Assembly (NCBI GenBank): GCA_942486035.1
Contig: CALNXK010000015.1
Span: 1,267,501-1,331,500 of the forward strand
Origin: Porites lobata
Taxonomy: Eukaryota > Cnidaria > Anthozoa > Scleractinia > Poritidae
Reading direction: 5' to 3'
DNA: 64,000 bases
Each line of letters starts with the position of its first letter. The stretch's first letter is position 1. A program made the position numbers and the translations under genes. The notes under the pieces were generated by a model. That model worked only from the letters and a program-made list of their open reading frames with translations, did not search any database and had not been told where the DNA came from. Positions 63,001 through 64,000 of the stretch are shown in pieces.

Positions 63001-63969
63001 AGGTAGCCAATACCTACAGTACCTCTGAGGTCTCGTCAATGAAGCACACTGGTGATTATGATATTTAGCACTTTACTGAAATTTAGATAGCTATCTGGAA
63101 CTCGTTATTTTACAAACTGCCTCACTGCAGCAGAATATTTCAGAATATTCTCAACCCACCGTTAACACCCTGAGAGAGCATTTGGTGCTAAACTGTCATA
63201 GAAACTCTTTTTTAGACTTTCCGACACCTACAAAAAAAATTCTTTACTGACTGTGGAAAGAAGAAGAAAAAAAGAATCCTTCTTGCTCTTTTAATGCTTG
63301 TAGGTTTCTAACATTTTGTGAGGAAAATTTGAGCAGAATATGCGCAAAAAGAAAAAAGCCGAGGTATTGACCTAACTTGTTGGCACAGTTTCTGAGGCTG
63401 TACAAATAATATGCGCAAACAATTCTCGGGATACATAGATTTGTCCGCGTAGTAAAGGGGTTTTAGAGGGTCTCAATGGAGTGAACGCATTTGCGGTTAA
63501 TCAACGGTTGATATTTTGGCTTTTCCACGGCCAACGGTTAATTTATCTCCGTTACGGTTAACATTTTTTTACGACTAACGACTAACGTTTTCGGCTGTTT
63601 TACAGCTAACGGTTACTCCTTTTGTTTGATGGTGGAAATCCTGAAGCATATAGCAGCCTAAGTAAGGACTAGGATTTTATGATAACTTTTCACATAGTTC
63701 TTCTTCTCTATACAGGCACCGACACGACACCTGGTTCGCCGACCATACGAGAGGAAGCCGCATTGGTGCCCCAGAAAGGTCCAAATTATGTCATCATCGG
63801 CGTGTCTGCTTCTGGGGGGTTGCTTGTTTTAGTGATCGTGGCACTTTTAATGAAGAAGTGTGTTTGTAAGAACAGTCGTCCGGCAGCCGCCCGATCTTTG
63901 GGAGGTGGTCGCGTGAATAAAAGCTTCCAGCGTGATTTTGAGATGTCCGAGATTTCTGGGAGGATTTAG
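5805..63969 (+). CDS. Large multidomain membrane protein gene (35 exons recognised, 5'-partial)
   Basis: Exons were found by domain content, splice consensus and phase matching. Their summed length of 7,007 nt is 2 nt plus 2,335 codons, ending in TAG at 63967-63969 with no internal stop. Order by residue of the partial product: MAM (1-112), right-handed beta-helix (113-395), C-type lectin-like (396-490), EGF x2 (491-550), PSI-like (551-652), unassigned beta-rich region (653-1260), EGF/Pro-rich linker (1261-1344), EGF plus VWD (1345-1662), EGF repeats (1663-1970), two cadherin repeats (about 1985-2200), transmembrane helix (about 2276-2296) and a 38-residue tail. The helix plus lectin core resembles bark beetle/anakonda; the C-terminal half does not. 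A role in cell adhesion or extracellular matrix is inference. Most of the locus is intron filled with mobile DNA. A short CTLD exon may be missing. Confidence 0.8.
6597..7445 (+). CDS. Exon 2: right-handed parallel beta-helix domain
   Basis: This 849-nt exon (phase 1 to 1) encodes 283 residues with repeated asparagine-rich turns: [62 protein letters not shown] and HNNILENP. It closes with the N-W-W-G motif in [10 protein letters not shown]. Such regularly spaced N-N-x-[FI] turns are the mark of PbH1 repeats. The N-W-W/Y-G ending is typical of the beta-helix units in bark beetle-like proteins. Several N-glycosylation sequons are present. Confidence 0.85.
7927..8021 (+). CDS. Exon 3: start of C-type lectin-like domain
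   Basis: The acceptor is tgaatttcag; the donor is TGTGAG|gtaagt; phase 1 to 0. It encodes [16 protein letters not shown], then [11 protein letters not shown], which is the canonical first strand and helix of a C-type lectin-like fold (C-P-x-G-W, C-[FY], and A-x-x-x-C). Confidence 0.85.
8927..9007 (+). CDS. Exon 4: middle of C-type lectin-like domain
   Basis: An 81-nt phase 0 to 0 exon between cctttacag and CACTA|gtaaga. It encodes [20 protein letters not shown], the G-[GA]-x-L-x-S-I-x-[ST]-x-x-E strand-helix of C-type lectins. It joins in frame to both neighbours. The open frame continues past the donor, so a donor at 9057-9058 is a less likely alternative. Confidence 0.7.
9008..10594. other. 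Intron within the C-type lectin domain; no recognised content
   Basis: No repeat or coding region could be named. A short phase 0 exon carrying the W-[IV]-G core of the lectin fold might be hidden here, because that core is absent from the assembled exons. I could not identify it. Confidence 0.4.
10595..10703 (+). CDS. Exon 5: end of C-type lectin-like domain
   Basis: The acceptor is tttcctatcttag; the donor is CCAG|gtatgc; phase 0 to 1. It encodes [18 protein letters not shown], then C-D-Q-P-L-P-F-V-C, the closing disulfide strand of a C-type lectin-like domain. No E-P-N/Q-P-D calcium motif is visible in the exons found, so sugar binding by the classical mechanism is not supported. Confidence 0.85.
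11250..15960 (+). mobile_element. Degenerate BEL/Pao LTR retrotransposon in an intron
   Basis: Order and motifs fit BEL/Pao. The gag-like region is at 11295-11968 ([20 protein letters not shown]), a zinc-knuckle-like [14 protein letters not shown] at about 12182, and an aspartic protease-like DUF1758 segment at 12487-12843 ([20 protein letters not shown]). RT pieces lie at 12939-13920, and RNase H remnants with LPSRGI at 14360-14735. The integrase zinc-binding and core regions run to 15273 ([38 protein letters not shown]), then [20 protein letters not shown], and a C-terminal DUF5641-like segment ends near 15959. Stops and frameshifts show it is dead. I could not delimit LTRs. Confidence 0.85.
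16229..16290 (+). repeat. ATT/TTA trinucleotide repeat next to a splice acceptor
   Basis: An imperfect (ATT)n tract runs up to the ctcag acceptor of the following EGF exon, so it occupies the position of the polypyrimidine tract. Confidence 0.85.
16296..16474 (+). CDS. Exon 6: two EGF-like repeats
   Basis: Phase 1 to 0, donor TATTTG|gtaggt. It encodes [27 protein letters not shown], then [20 protein letters not shown] and CYPGYL. The spacing C-x3-C-x5-C-x-C-x8-C is that of EGF/tenascin-type repeats. The second repeat lacks its last cysteine, which the next exon provides. Note that a different frame of the same DNA is also open but has no domain pattern. Confidence 0.85.
16475..17716. other. 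Intron without recognised content
   Basis: A 1.2 kb intron between the EGF and PSI exons. Both strands carry open stretches with no domain signal. No repeat was identified. Confidence 0.5.
17717..17920 (+). CDS. Exon 7: PSI-like cysteine-rich module
   Basis: Phase 0 to 0. It opens with GFGC, closing the preceding EGF repeat, then [20 protein letters not shown] and CVGG. The pattern C-x5-C-x2-C-x6-C-G-W-C is diagnostic of the PSI (plexin-semaphorin-integrin) fold. PSI modules usually orient neighbouring domains. In MEGF8 and attractin relatives, PSI and EGF modules also alternate. Confidence 0.85.
18165..18266 (+). CDS. Exon 8: cysteine-rich segment after the PSI module
   Basis: A 102-nt phase 0 to 0 exon between tactttttacag and ACTGAT|gtaaga. 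Its 34 residues carry five cysteines (C-x4-C, then C-x2-C-x5-C), continuing the PSI-like region. No separate family was recognised. Confidence 0.75.
19285..19573 (+). CDS. Exon 9: start of the unassigned beta-rich region (G-D-I repeat 1)
   Basis: Phase 0 to 1, acceptor aaaatgtacag, donor GGATG|gtatgc. It begins with [13 protein letters not shown], finishing the cysteine-rich part, then beta-rich sequence. The segment [20 protein letters not shown] resembles two later segments (exons 11 and 12) and is taken here as repeat 1. No named family was recognised. Confidence 0.8.
19700..19860 (+). mobile_element. LINE endonuclease fragment
   Basis: The frame gives [20 protein letters not shown], then [12 protein letters not shown]-x-K-P-T-R-x-x-x-x-S-A-T-L-I-D-x-I-F-T-N is typical of the end of the apurinic-type endonuclease domain of CR1/L2-like LINEs. 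It is a short isolated remnant. Confidence 0.6.
19912..20325. mobile_element. MITE-like element with about 45-bp terminal inverted repeats
   Basis: The left end reads aggcctaggccaaaagtcg and continues aactttttataa-ac. The right end is its reverse complement (cgacttttggcctaggcct, preceded by gttcgtcttatgaaaagtt). The arms match over about 45 bp with a few differences. There is no coding potential in the 410-bp body. Confidence 0.7.
20326..22130. other. Intronic stretch without recognised content
   Basis: Several short open frames on both strands carry no family signal. Nothing was named in this 1.8 kb. Confidence 0.4.
22140..22710 (+). repeat. Dispersed repeat, two tandem units, ending in a GC-rich palindrome
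   Basis: The unit pattern is ggtcagcggata, then gacacctgagcctgcgatac, a second ggtcagcggatacc, and ttttgacagctgtcaattga, then a gatgtccaat core. It occurs at about 22190-22325 and again at 22380-22520. Related copies lie at 57222-57340 (+) and 44290-44480 (-). The block ends with gcgcgcttcgcgc and gggagccccgc near 22698-22722. Confidence 0.7.
23125..23940 (+). mobile_element. LINE RT fragment, interrupted by a foldback element
   Basis: Positions 23129-23222 encode [20 protein letters not shown] and YGINHG, an RT finger/palm motif. The coding text resumes at 23668 with [16 protein letters not shown], and near 23845-23920 with [20 protein letters not shown]. The intervening 446 bp are non-coding and form inverted repeats, so the LINE was interrupted after insertion. 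Stops are present. Confidence 0.75.
23222..23668. mobile_element. Foldback element nested in the LINE
   Basis: An inner inverted repeat spans 23213-23375 (aattgaact...gaaatcatacgtgtgattt against aaatcacaagtatgatttc...agttcaatt) around a GC-rich loop agcgcgcagcg. A short arm (attacatccattttgaaatc near 23384) is inverted at 23651-23670. Between them is a tandem run of gatgcgatttagaaca-like units (23480-23600). Its limits are fixed by the LINE reading frame on both sides. Confidence 0.75.
24054..26215 (-). mobile_element. Minus-strand CR1/L2-like LINE with (ATT)n tail
   Basis: On the minus strand 26169-25510 is open and encodes a pre-RT linker and RT start ([34 protein letters not shown]). Later frames give damaged RT motifs ([37 protein letters not shown]). 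24918-24697 and 24539-24264 encode the C-terminal part ([32 protein letters not shown]). The 3' end is AAACC followed by an (ATT)n run, seen as (taa)n at 24054-24080 on the plus strand. Frameshifts make it inactive. Confidence 0.85.
26319..26502. mobile_element. MITE-like foldback element
   Basis: The arms atacgccactttcacatctc ccataatgcacctta and their near-perfect inverse (taaggtgcattatgggagat gtgcaagtggcgtat) bound a 184-bp block with no coding content. Confidence 0.8.
26503..27137. other. Intronic stretch without recognised content
   Basis: AT-rich sequence between the foldback element and the next exon. No feature was identified. Confidence 0.4.
27138..27302 (+). CDS. Exon 10: beta-rich region, second part
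   Basis: Phase 1 to 1, acceptor gtgcccctgcag, donor GATG|gtaaga. It encodes [20 protein letters not shown] and ATLED, then a hydrophobic [15 protein letters not shown]. The E-T-x-x-A-T-L-E-D element follows the G-D-I motif of exon 9, as in relatives I recall from bacterial and marine invertebrate secreted proteins. Confidence 0.75.
27594..27630 (+). repeat. (ATT)n microsatellite
   Basis: A run of about twelve ATT units within an intron. The minus-strand polyasparagine frame over it is an artefact. Confidence 0.9.
27731..27965 (+). CDS. Exon 11: beta-rich region, G-D-I repeat 2
   Basis: Phase 1 to 2, acceptor ttcggttgcag, donor ACAGG|gtatga. It encodes [20 protein letters not shown], then [20 protein letters not shown] and [11 protein letters not shown]. 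The G-D-I-V-x-S-x-x-x-G-F-I core repeats that of exons 9 and 12. Confidence 0.8.
28119..28299. mobile_element. MITE-like element with about 65-bp imperfect inverted repeats
   Basis: The left arm runs aaatcgacaacaaatttcca...ctcttattgacc...atgacgtcaaa. The right arm is its inverse (tttgacgtcat...ggtcgataagagtat...aaatttgttgttgattt). There is no coding potential. Confidence 0.75.
29063..29131 (+). mobile_element. tRNA-derived SINE-like unit
   Basis: It shows an A-box-like agccaaatggtcagcaccc and a B-box-like gggtcaaatcccg spaced as in a tRNA, followed by non-tRNA sequence. It does not fold as an intact tRNA by eye. Confidence 0.45.
29530..29686 (+). CDS. Exon 12: beta-rich region, G-D-I repeat 3
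   Basis: Acceptor ttgaccaactag, donor GCTAAG|gtattc, phase 2 to 0. It begins [20 protein letters not shown] and ends [16 protein letters not shown]. With the next exon this makes the third G-F-I-x-K-V-x-x-V motif. The frame has no ATG at its start, which fits an internal exon. Confidence 0.75.
29811..29893. repeat. Short inverted repeat
   Basis: ctctaggcgttcagatagc is inverted as gctatctaacgcctagaac about 45 bp downstream. It could form a hairpin. No coding role was seen. Confidence 0.55.
30285..31185. other. Intronic stretch without recognised coding content
   Basis: It contains poly-C runs nearby (30193-30207; about 31090-31100) and a possible dispersed-repeat segment near 30700-31010, identified only by impression. 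No gene was seen. Confidence 0.35.
31186..31377 (+). CDS. Exon 13: beta-rich region with furin-type site
   Basis: Phase 0 to 0, acceptor ttcatccttgcag, donor CACACG|gtaaaa. It encodes [20 protein letters not shown], then H-R-R-K-R-R-S at about 31300-31320. R-x-K-R-R followed by S is a strong proprotein-convertase consensus. It lies between the G-D-I repeats and the alternating hydrophobic segment of exons 14-18. Confidence 0.8.
32186..32361 (+). CDS. Exon 14: amphipathic beta-rich segment
   Basis: Phase 0 to 2, acceptor ccttccaacag-type, donor CTGAG|gtttga, which is weaker than its neighbours. It encodes alternating polar/hydrophobic residues: [20 protein letters not shown], then [20 protein letters not shown]. 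Such alternation suggests long antiparallel strands. No named family was recognised. Confidence 0.65.
32362..34010. other. Intronic stretch with aataaacgccg repeats
   Basis: Near 32620-32705 the motif aataaacgccg recurs (three copies, with a related cagccctcgattaaaagccg at 32423). No coding feature was recognised in the rest. Confidence 0.5.
34150..35060 (-). pseudogene. Broken element-associated ORF with PIN-like acidic motifs
   Basis: Read on the minus strand, frames overlap in order: [20 protein letters not shown], then H-E-E-A-D-T-R-x-[48 protein letters not shown] and [19 protein letters not shown]. Relatives I remember are multicopy ORFs of fish and marine invertebrates, probably tied to mobile elements. 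Paired acidic residues (E-E-x-D and D-x-D) recall PIN/FEN nucleases; that is inference. Frameshifts near 34360 and 34820 break the copy. Confidence 0.6.
35061..36280. other. Intronic stretch, possibly more of the broken minus-strand element
   Basis: Short minus-strand frames (for example 36112-35873, starting [20 protein letters not shown]) may continue the element ORF, but I recognise no motif. Nothing else was identified. Confidence 0.3.
36283..36612. mobile_element. MITE-like element with internal tandem repeats
   Basis: The left end gaggcctcaaatgtaataaa continues tgaccgtaaatgtaataaa; the right end is its inverse with about one mismatch over 38 bp. Between them, units like ttattacatttagggccaaa-ag repeat several times (36455-36595). 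Confidence 0.8.
36783..36912 (+). CDS. Exon 15: beta-rich segment
   Basis: Phase 2 to 0, acceptor ttgctttttcag, donor GTGTCC|gtaagt. It encodes [20 protein letters not shown], then HGTVEVS. The I-P-V-P-x-x-L-x-L-x-I motif fits a beta hairpin also present in secreted bacterial proteins that I recall only loosely. Confidence 0.75.
37046..37141 (+). CDS. Exon 16: beta-rich segment
   Basis: A 96-nt phase 0 to 0 exon, acceptor tttttcttttag, donor CGAACG|gtcagg. It encodes [20 protein letters not shown] and two cysteines. The frame has no ATG and is short, so it was found only by splice and phase fit. Confidence 0.65.
37142..38423. other. Intron without recognised content
   Basis: AT-rich intron with A-rich and T-rich simple tracts (37878-37905; about 38030-38055). 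The open stretch at 37860-38192 is low-complexity and not supported as coding. Confidence 0.45.
38424..38577 (+). CDS. Exon 17: beta-rich segment
   Basis: Phase 0 to 1, acceptor gatcctcacag, donor GGTTAG|gtaaga. It encodes [20 protein letters not shown], then [18 protein letters not shown]. It again shows alternating hydrophobic residues. Confidence 0.7.
39034..39265 (+). CDS. Exon 18: end of the beta-rich region
   Basis: Phase 1 to 2, acceptor ttgttttttctag, donor CCAAG|gtaggc. It encodes [20 protein letters not shown], then [21 protein letters not shown] single cysteine is present. It leads directly into the EGF/proline linker. Confidence 0.75.
39674..40634. mobile_element. Long MITE or non-autonomous DNA transposon
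   Basis: The left end ggacagtgtcccgattatgc-gca is inverted at the right end (tgcgcagtaacgggatactg-ttcc), about 24 bp with a few mismatches, bounding about 960 bp. No transposase was seen. Confidence 0.55.
40692..40757 (+). repeat. AAT/ATC microsatellite
   Basis: Mixed aataat and (atc)n units in an intron. Confidence 0.85.
41054..41084 (+). CDS. Exon 19: 31-nt micro-exon, EGF-like start
   Basis: Acceptor ttggaatttcag, donor AAAAG|gtgagt, phase 2 to 0. It encodes [11 protein letters not shown], a C-x-C-x-x-G turn of an EGF-like unit. It fits both neighbours in phase, which is the main support for so short an exon. Confidence 0.65.
41230..41570 (-). mobile_element. LINE C-terminal fragment, minus strand
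   Basis: The minus strand gives [20 protein letters not shown], then DIAVPAD and [13 protein letters not shown], with stops. R-P-D-I-x-x-x-D-K and D-[IV]-A-V-P lie in a C-terminal region of LINE proteins seen widely in cnidarians. The 4340-4990 remnant carries a different part of what looks like the same family. Confidence 0.65.
43118..43246. repeat. Hairpin-forming inverted repeat, about 50-bp arms
   Basis: The left arm ccgccatgctgggatgcaaa-agtcgcactgggg is inverted on the right (cccagtgcgacctttgcgtc-ccagcatgg), separated by about 26 bp. Confidence 0.8.
43365..43665 (-). mobile_element. LINE RT fragment (YVDD region), minus strand
   Basis: The minus strand reads [20 protein letters not shown], then [20 protein letters not shown] and [19 protein letters not shown] is the RT catalytic box. 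Only about 100 codons remain. Confidence 0.8.
43882..44000 (+). CDS. Exon 20: proline-rich linker
   Basis: Phase 0 to 2, acceptor ttttatttcgtag, donor ACAA|gtactc. It encodes [20 protein letters not shown], then a P/G-rich tail ending N-S-D-K-N. It is probably an extended hinge between the beta-rich region and the EGF/VWD part. Confidence 0.7.
44100..44500 (-). repeat. Inverted copy of the dispersed intronic repeat
   Basis: The minus strand shows gacctcgatgagttggcacc, then tgagcctgcgatcgttca and ctggtcagcagttgccctg, matching the 22.2-kb unit. It adjoins gcgagcggggccccatac and gtgaccgtacgcccgtccg near 44145-44230. Confidence 0.65.
44882..44982 (+). CDS. Exon 21: EGF-like segment
   Basis: Phase 2 to 1, acceptor aaatctgcag, donor TCAAA|gtatgt. 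It encodes [20 protein letters not shown], then [13 protein letters not shown]. It has three cysteines and is a degenerate EGF-like unit. Confidence 0.7.
46561..46698 (+). CDS. Exon 22: EGF repeat and start of VWD domain
   Basis: Phase 1 to 1, acceptor tatcatttttag, donor TAGATG|gtaagg. It encodes [20 protein letters not shown], then GGWEGQYCQ and finally [15 protein letters not shown]-x-x-T-x-D-G is the signature opening of a von Willebrand factor D domain. Confidence 0.85.
46782..46977 (+). CDS. Exon 23: VWD domain
   Basis: Phase 1 to 2, acceptor atcgtctttag, donor GTTAG|gtatgt. It encodes [20 protein letters not shown], then [21 protein letters not shown]-x-F-x-G-x-G-E-[FY] is the conserved second strand pair of VWD domains. 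Confidence 0.85.
47714..47862 (+). CDS. Exon 24: VWD domain, followed by a GC donor
   Basis: Phase 2 to 1, acceptor gttgttaaacag. It encodes [20 protein letters not shown], then [20 protein letters not shown]. The frame stays in phase with the next exon only if the intron starts at GC (TCAG|gcaagt), the standard sequence of rare GC-AG introns. Confidence 0.8.
47871..49228. other. Intron with no recognised gene
   Basis: AT-rich. Possible repeat material near 48860-49050 was noted by impression only. Confidence 0.4.
49229..49319. repeat. Near-perfect 43-bp hairpin repeat
   Basis: The left arm tagcctgcgaacagcagacg-catttcc...cgcttctctc is repeated inverted on the right with two mismatches in 43 bp and a 5-bp loop (cctcc). 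The flanks carry cgtgtta on both sides. I remember this palindrome as common in cnidarian DNA. Confidence 0.9.
50136..50330 (+). CDS. Exon 25: end of VWD domain
   Basis: Phase 1 to 1, acceptor attattttttttag, donor GTCAT|gtacga. It encodes [20 protein letters not shown], then [23 protein letters not shown]-x-x-x-x-N-x-x-N-D is the closing motif of VWD domains. Confidence 0.85.
50783..50905 (+). repeat. Dispersed intronic repeat, copy 1
   Basis: The segment gaggtcacatgaaatctaac-aatgaaactgtttcccg recurs at 61343-61435 with about 90% identity by eye. Confidence 0.65.
51248..51405 (+). CDS. Exon 26: VWD C-terminal extension
   Basis: Phase 1 to 0, acceptor tttgttgactag, donor TTGGAG|gtaaca. It encodes [11 protein letters not shown], then [22 protein letters not shown]-[IV]-x followed by Y-x-D-P-x-F-x-P is the region that follows VWD in AMOP/VWD-type proteins. 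Confidence 0.8.
51883..52176. mobile_element. MITE-like element with imperfect inverted ends
   Basis: The left end acactgacactagaaagatc-t, then tttcagccccaaa, is inverted on the right (tttgggggctaaaacagatc-tttctgatttacagtgt). Confidence 0.55.
52440..52687 (-). mobile_element. tRNA-derived SINE
   Basis: Minus strand: aggagcaagggattgcgcag, then tggtgagagcgctcgcctcc (A box) and cccgggttcaaatcccgg (B box), followed by a non-tRNA body that ends near an A/T-rich tail (cattatttattatttg). The spacing of the boxes fits a tRNA head. Confidence 0.75.
52945..53876. repeat. TATCGAT-rich inverted repeat region
   Basis: atcgataaaaatcggt and its inverse, with tatcgattt variants, recur more than ten times, densest at the ends and near 53450-53520. 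It is probably one non-autonomous element. Confidence 0.6.
54086..54203 (+). CDS. Exon 27: VWD-associated C8-like segment
   Basis: Phase 0 to 1, acceptor ttcttaaatag, donor CAAG|gtaagc. It encodes [20 protein letters not shown], then ITNDTTF. C-x-x-D-[IV]-x-x-T-x-D is usual after VWD modules. Confidence 0.8.
54334..54423 (+). CDS. Exon 28: EGF-like repeat
   Basis: A 90-nt phase 1 to 1 exon. It encodes [20 protein letters not shown], then GWAGESCNK. Six cysteines in tenascin/EGF spacing form one complete module. Confidence 0.85.
54669..54712 (+). repeat. (ATT)n microsatellite
   Basis: About fourteen ATT units in an intron. Confidence 0.9.
55624..55876. mobile_element. MITE with perfect 45-bp inverted repeats inside an AT microsatellite
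   Basis: The arms tactaaaaacaatgaaaaac-gaaagtcttctttgcttttgcgcta (55624-55668) and the exact inverse (55832-55876) bound a 253-bp element. It has an internal palindrome aagaacgggatcccgttctt and is flanked by (AT)n runs at 55571-55593 and 55874-55890. Confidence 0.9.
56273..56368 (+). CDS. Exon 29: EGF-like repeat
   Basis: A 96-nt phase 1 to 1 exon, acceptor aacgtctgtag, donor GAAAG|gttaga. It encodes [20 protein letters not shown], then [11 protein letters not shown] complete EGF-like repeat. Confidence 0.85.
57222..57500 (+). repeat. Copy of the dispersed intronic repeat
   Basis: cacctcaatgagttgtaagc, then ggtcagcggataccctattt and gacaactctcaat match the 22.2-kb repeat, followed by acgtacatgtacgtacg as there. 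Confidence 0.65.
57619..57708 (+). CDS. Exon 30: EGF-like repeat
   Basis: A 90-nt phase 1 to 1 exon, acceptor gtcatttctttag, donor CCTCG|gtaagt. It encodes [20 protein letters not shown], then CQCNPGYL. Confidence 0.85.
58125..58456. mobile_element. MITE-like element
   Basis: gatgtcacgcaaagctcccc on the left is inverted as ggggagctttgcgtgacatc on the right, with ctccc-type outer ends. No coding content in about 330 bp. Confidence 0.7.
58751..58903 (+). CDS. Exon 31: EGF-like repeat and start of the next
   Basis: Phase 1 to 1, acceptor ttatgtcctcag, donor TTCAG|gtaaag. It encodes [20 protein letters not shown], then [10 protein letters not shown] and CELFDYCS. Confidence 0.85.
59760..60064 (+). 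repeat. ATC/ATT compound microsatellite, about 300 bp
   Basis: Long runs of cat, tat and ttat units. Three frames over it stay open in both directions (poly-I, poly-H/Y, poly-M/I), but these are repeat artefacts. It ends about 55 bp before an acceptor. Confidence 0.95.
60119..60371 (+). CDS. Exon 32: three EGF-like units
   Basis: Phase 1 to 2, acceptor ttgtttctcaaag. It encodes [20 protein letters not shown], then [30 protein letters not shown] and [13 protein letters not shown]. The donor at 60372 (TGTGG|gtacgg) was chosen over others because it gives C-G-C-Y-P-G-F with the next exon. Confidence 0.8.
60397..60495 (+). repeat. TTTA and GTT microsatellites
   Basis: A (ttat)n run near 60400-60433 is followed by (gtt)n near 60460-60483. 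Confidence 0.85.
61119..61288 (+). CDS. Exon 33: EGF-like repeats
   Basis: Phase 2 to 1, acceptor gtctttcacag, donor TTCTG|gtatgt. It encodes [15 protein letters not shown], then [20 protein letters not shown] and CEALNVCS. Confidence 0.85.
61343..61435 (+). repeat. Dispersed intronic repeat, copy 2
   Basis: Matches 50783-50905 (gaggtcacatgatatctaac, then aactgtttcccgccaaaa). Confidence 0.65.
61905..61983 (-). mobile_element. tRNA-derived SINE head
   Basis: Minus strand: ggctgcgtgacagagtggtc, then aaggcgtggaac and ggttaaaatcccgctcc, i.e. A-box and B-box-like sequence in tRNA order. The body probably extends to lower coordinates. Confidence 0.6.
62137..63051 (+). CDS. Exon 34: two EGF-like units and two cadherin repeats
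   Basis: Phase 1 to 1, acceptor tcatttttccag. It encodes EGF units ([31 protein letters not shown]), then cadherin repeat 1 with [29 protein letters not shown] and D-E-N-D-N. Cadherin repeat 2 keeps [17 protein letters not shown] but has degenerate ends (A-A-D-K-G). The donor is uncertain: 63052 (CACTG|gtgatt) or 63019 (CTACA|gtacct) both keep phase. Confidence 0.85.
63052..63715. other. Last intron with degenerate acggtta repeats
   Basis: Near 63495-63620 the words acggtta, aacggtt and acgactaac recur several times. Nothing else was recognised. Confidence 0.5.
63716..63969 (+). CDS. Exon 35 (last): transmembrane helix and cytoplasmic tail
   Basis: Acceptor tctctatacag, phase 1. It encodes a short linker, then the hydrophobic [20 protein letters not shown], followed by M-K-K and a basic 38-residue tail ending SGRI and TAG. 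The K/R-rich flank on the C-terminal side gives type I topology. No known signalling motif was recognised in the tail. Confidence 0.85.
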
Positions 63970-64000
63970 CTGAAAAAAGACATGCAAAAGCAGTTGAGAG

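Overview
The window is eukaryotic genomic DNA: AT-rich, with many small GT-AG introns, abundant degenerate retrotransposons, foldback elements and trinucleotide microsatellites, and no bacterial-style operons. The protein domains, together with the Ty3/gypsy, BEL/Pao, CR1/L2-like LINE and tRNA-SINE mix, suggest a cnidarian, most likely an anthozoan such as a stony coral. That assignment is inference; no search was possible.

One very large plus-strand gene dominates. I could chain 35 exons between 5805 and the stop codon at 63969. Intron phases agree at every junction, giving one open frame of about 2,334 residues; the 5' end lies upstream of position 5805 or outside the window. The predicted product is a secreted or type I membrane protein. 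Its order is: C-terminal part of a MAM domain, right-handed parallel beta-helix, C-type lectin-like domain, two EGF repeats, PSI-like cysteine module, a long beta-rich region with an internal repeat and a furin-type site, EGF-like/proline-rich linker, EGF, von Willebrand factor D domain with a C-terminal extension, about nine EGF-like repeats, two cadherin repeats, a transmembrane helix and a short basic tail. The beta-helix plus C-type lectin core recalls the bark beetle/anakonda family of junction proteins, but the VWD, EGF and cadherin tail is a different context, so no gene symbol is given.

Region 1-5800 holds wrecked mobile elements: a Ty3/gypsy element (gag to RNase H, then integrase) split by a 5'-truncated LINE that is itself split by another insertion, followed by a minus-strand LINE remnant. 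The introns of the large gene hold a degenerate BEL/Pao element (about 11.2-16.0 kb), LINE fragments (19.7, 23.1-23.9, 24.1-26.2, 41.2-41.6 and 43.4-43.7 kb), a broken element-associated minus-strand ORF with PIN-like acidic motifs (34.1-35.1 kb), three tRNA-derived SINE-like units, at least ten inverted-repeat or MITE-like elements, a dispersed repeat family present in several introns, and microsatellites. Some of these lie directly against splice acceptors.

The most interesting candidates are the architecture of the large protein, its unassigned beta-rich middle region with a repeated G-D-I motif, and several sharply bounded foldback elements. I saw no rRNA gene, intact tRNA gene or CRISPR array.
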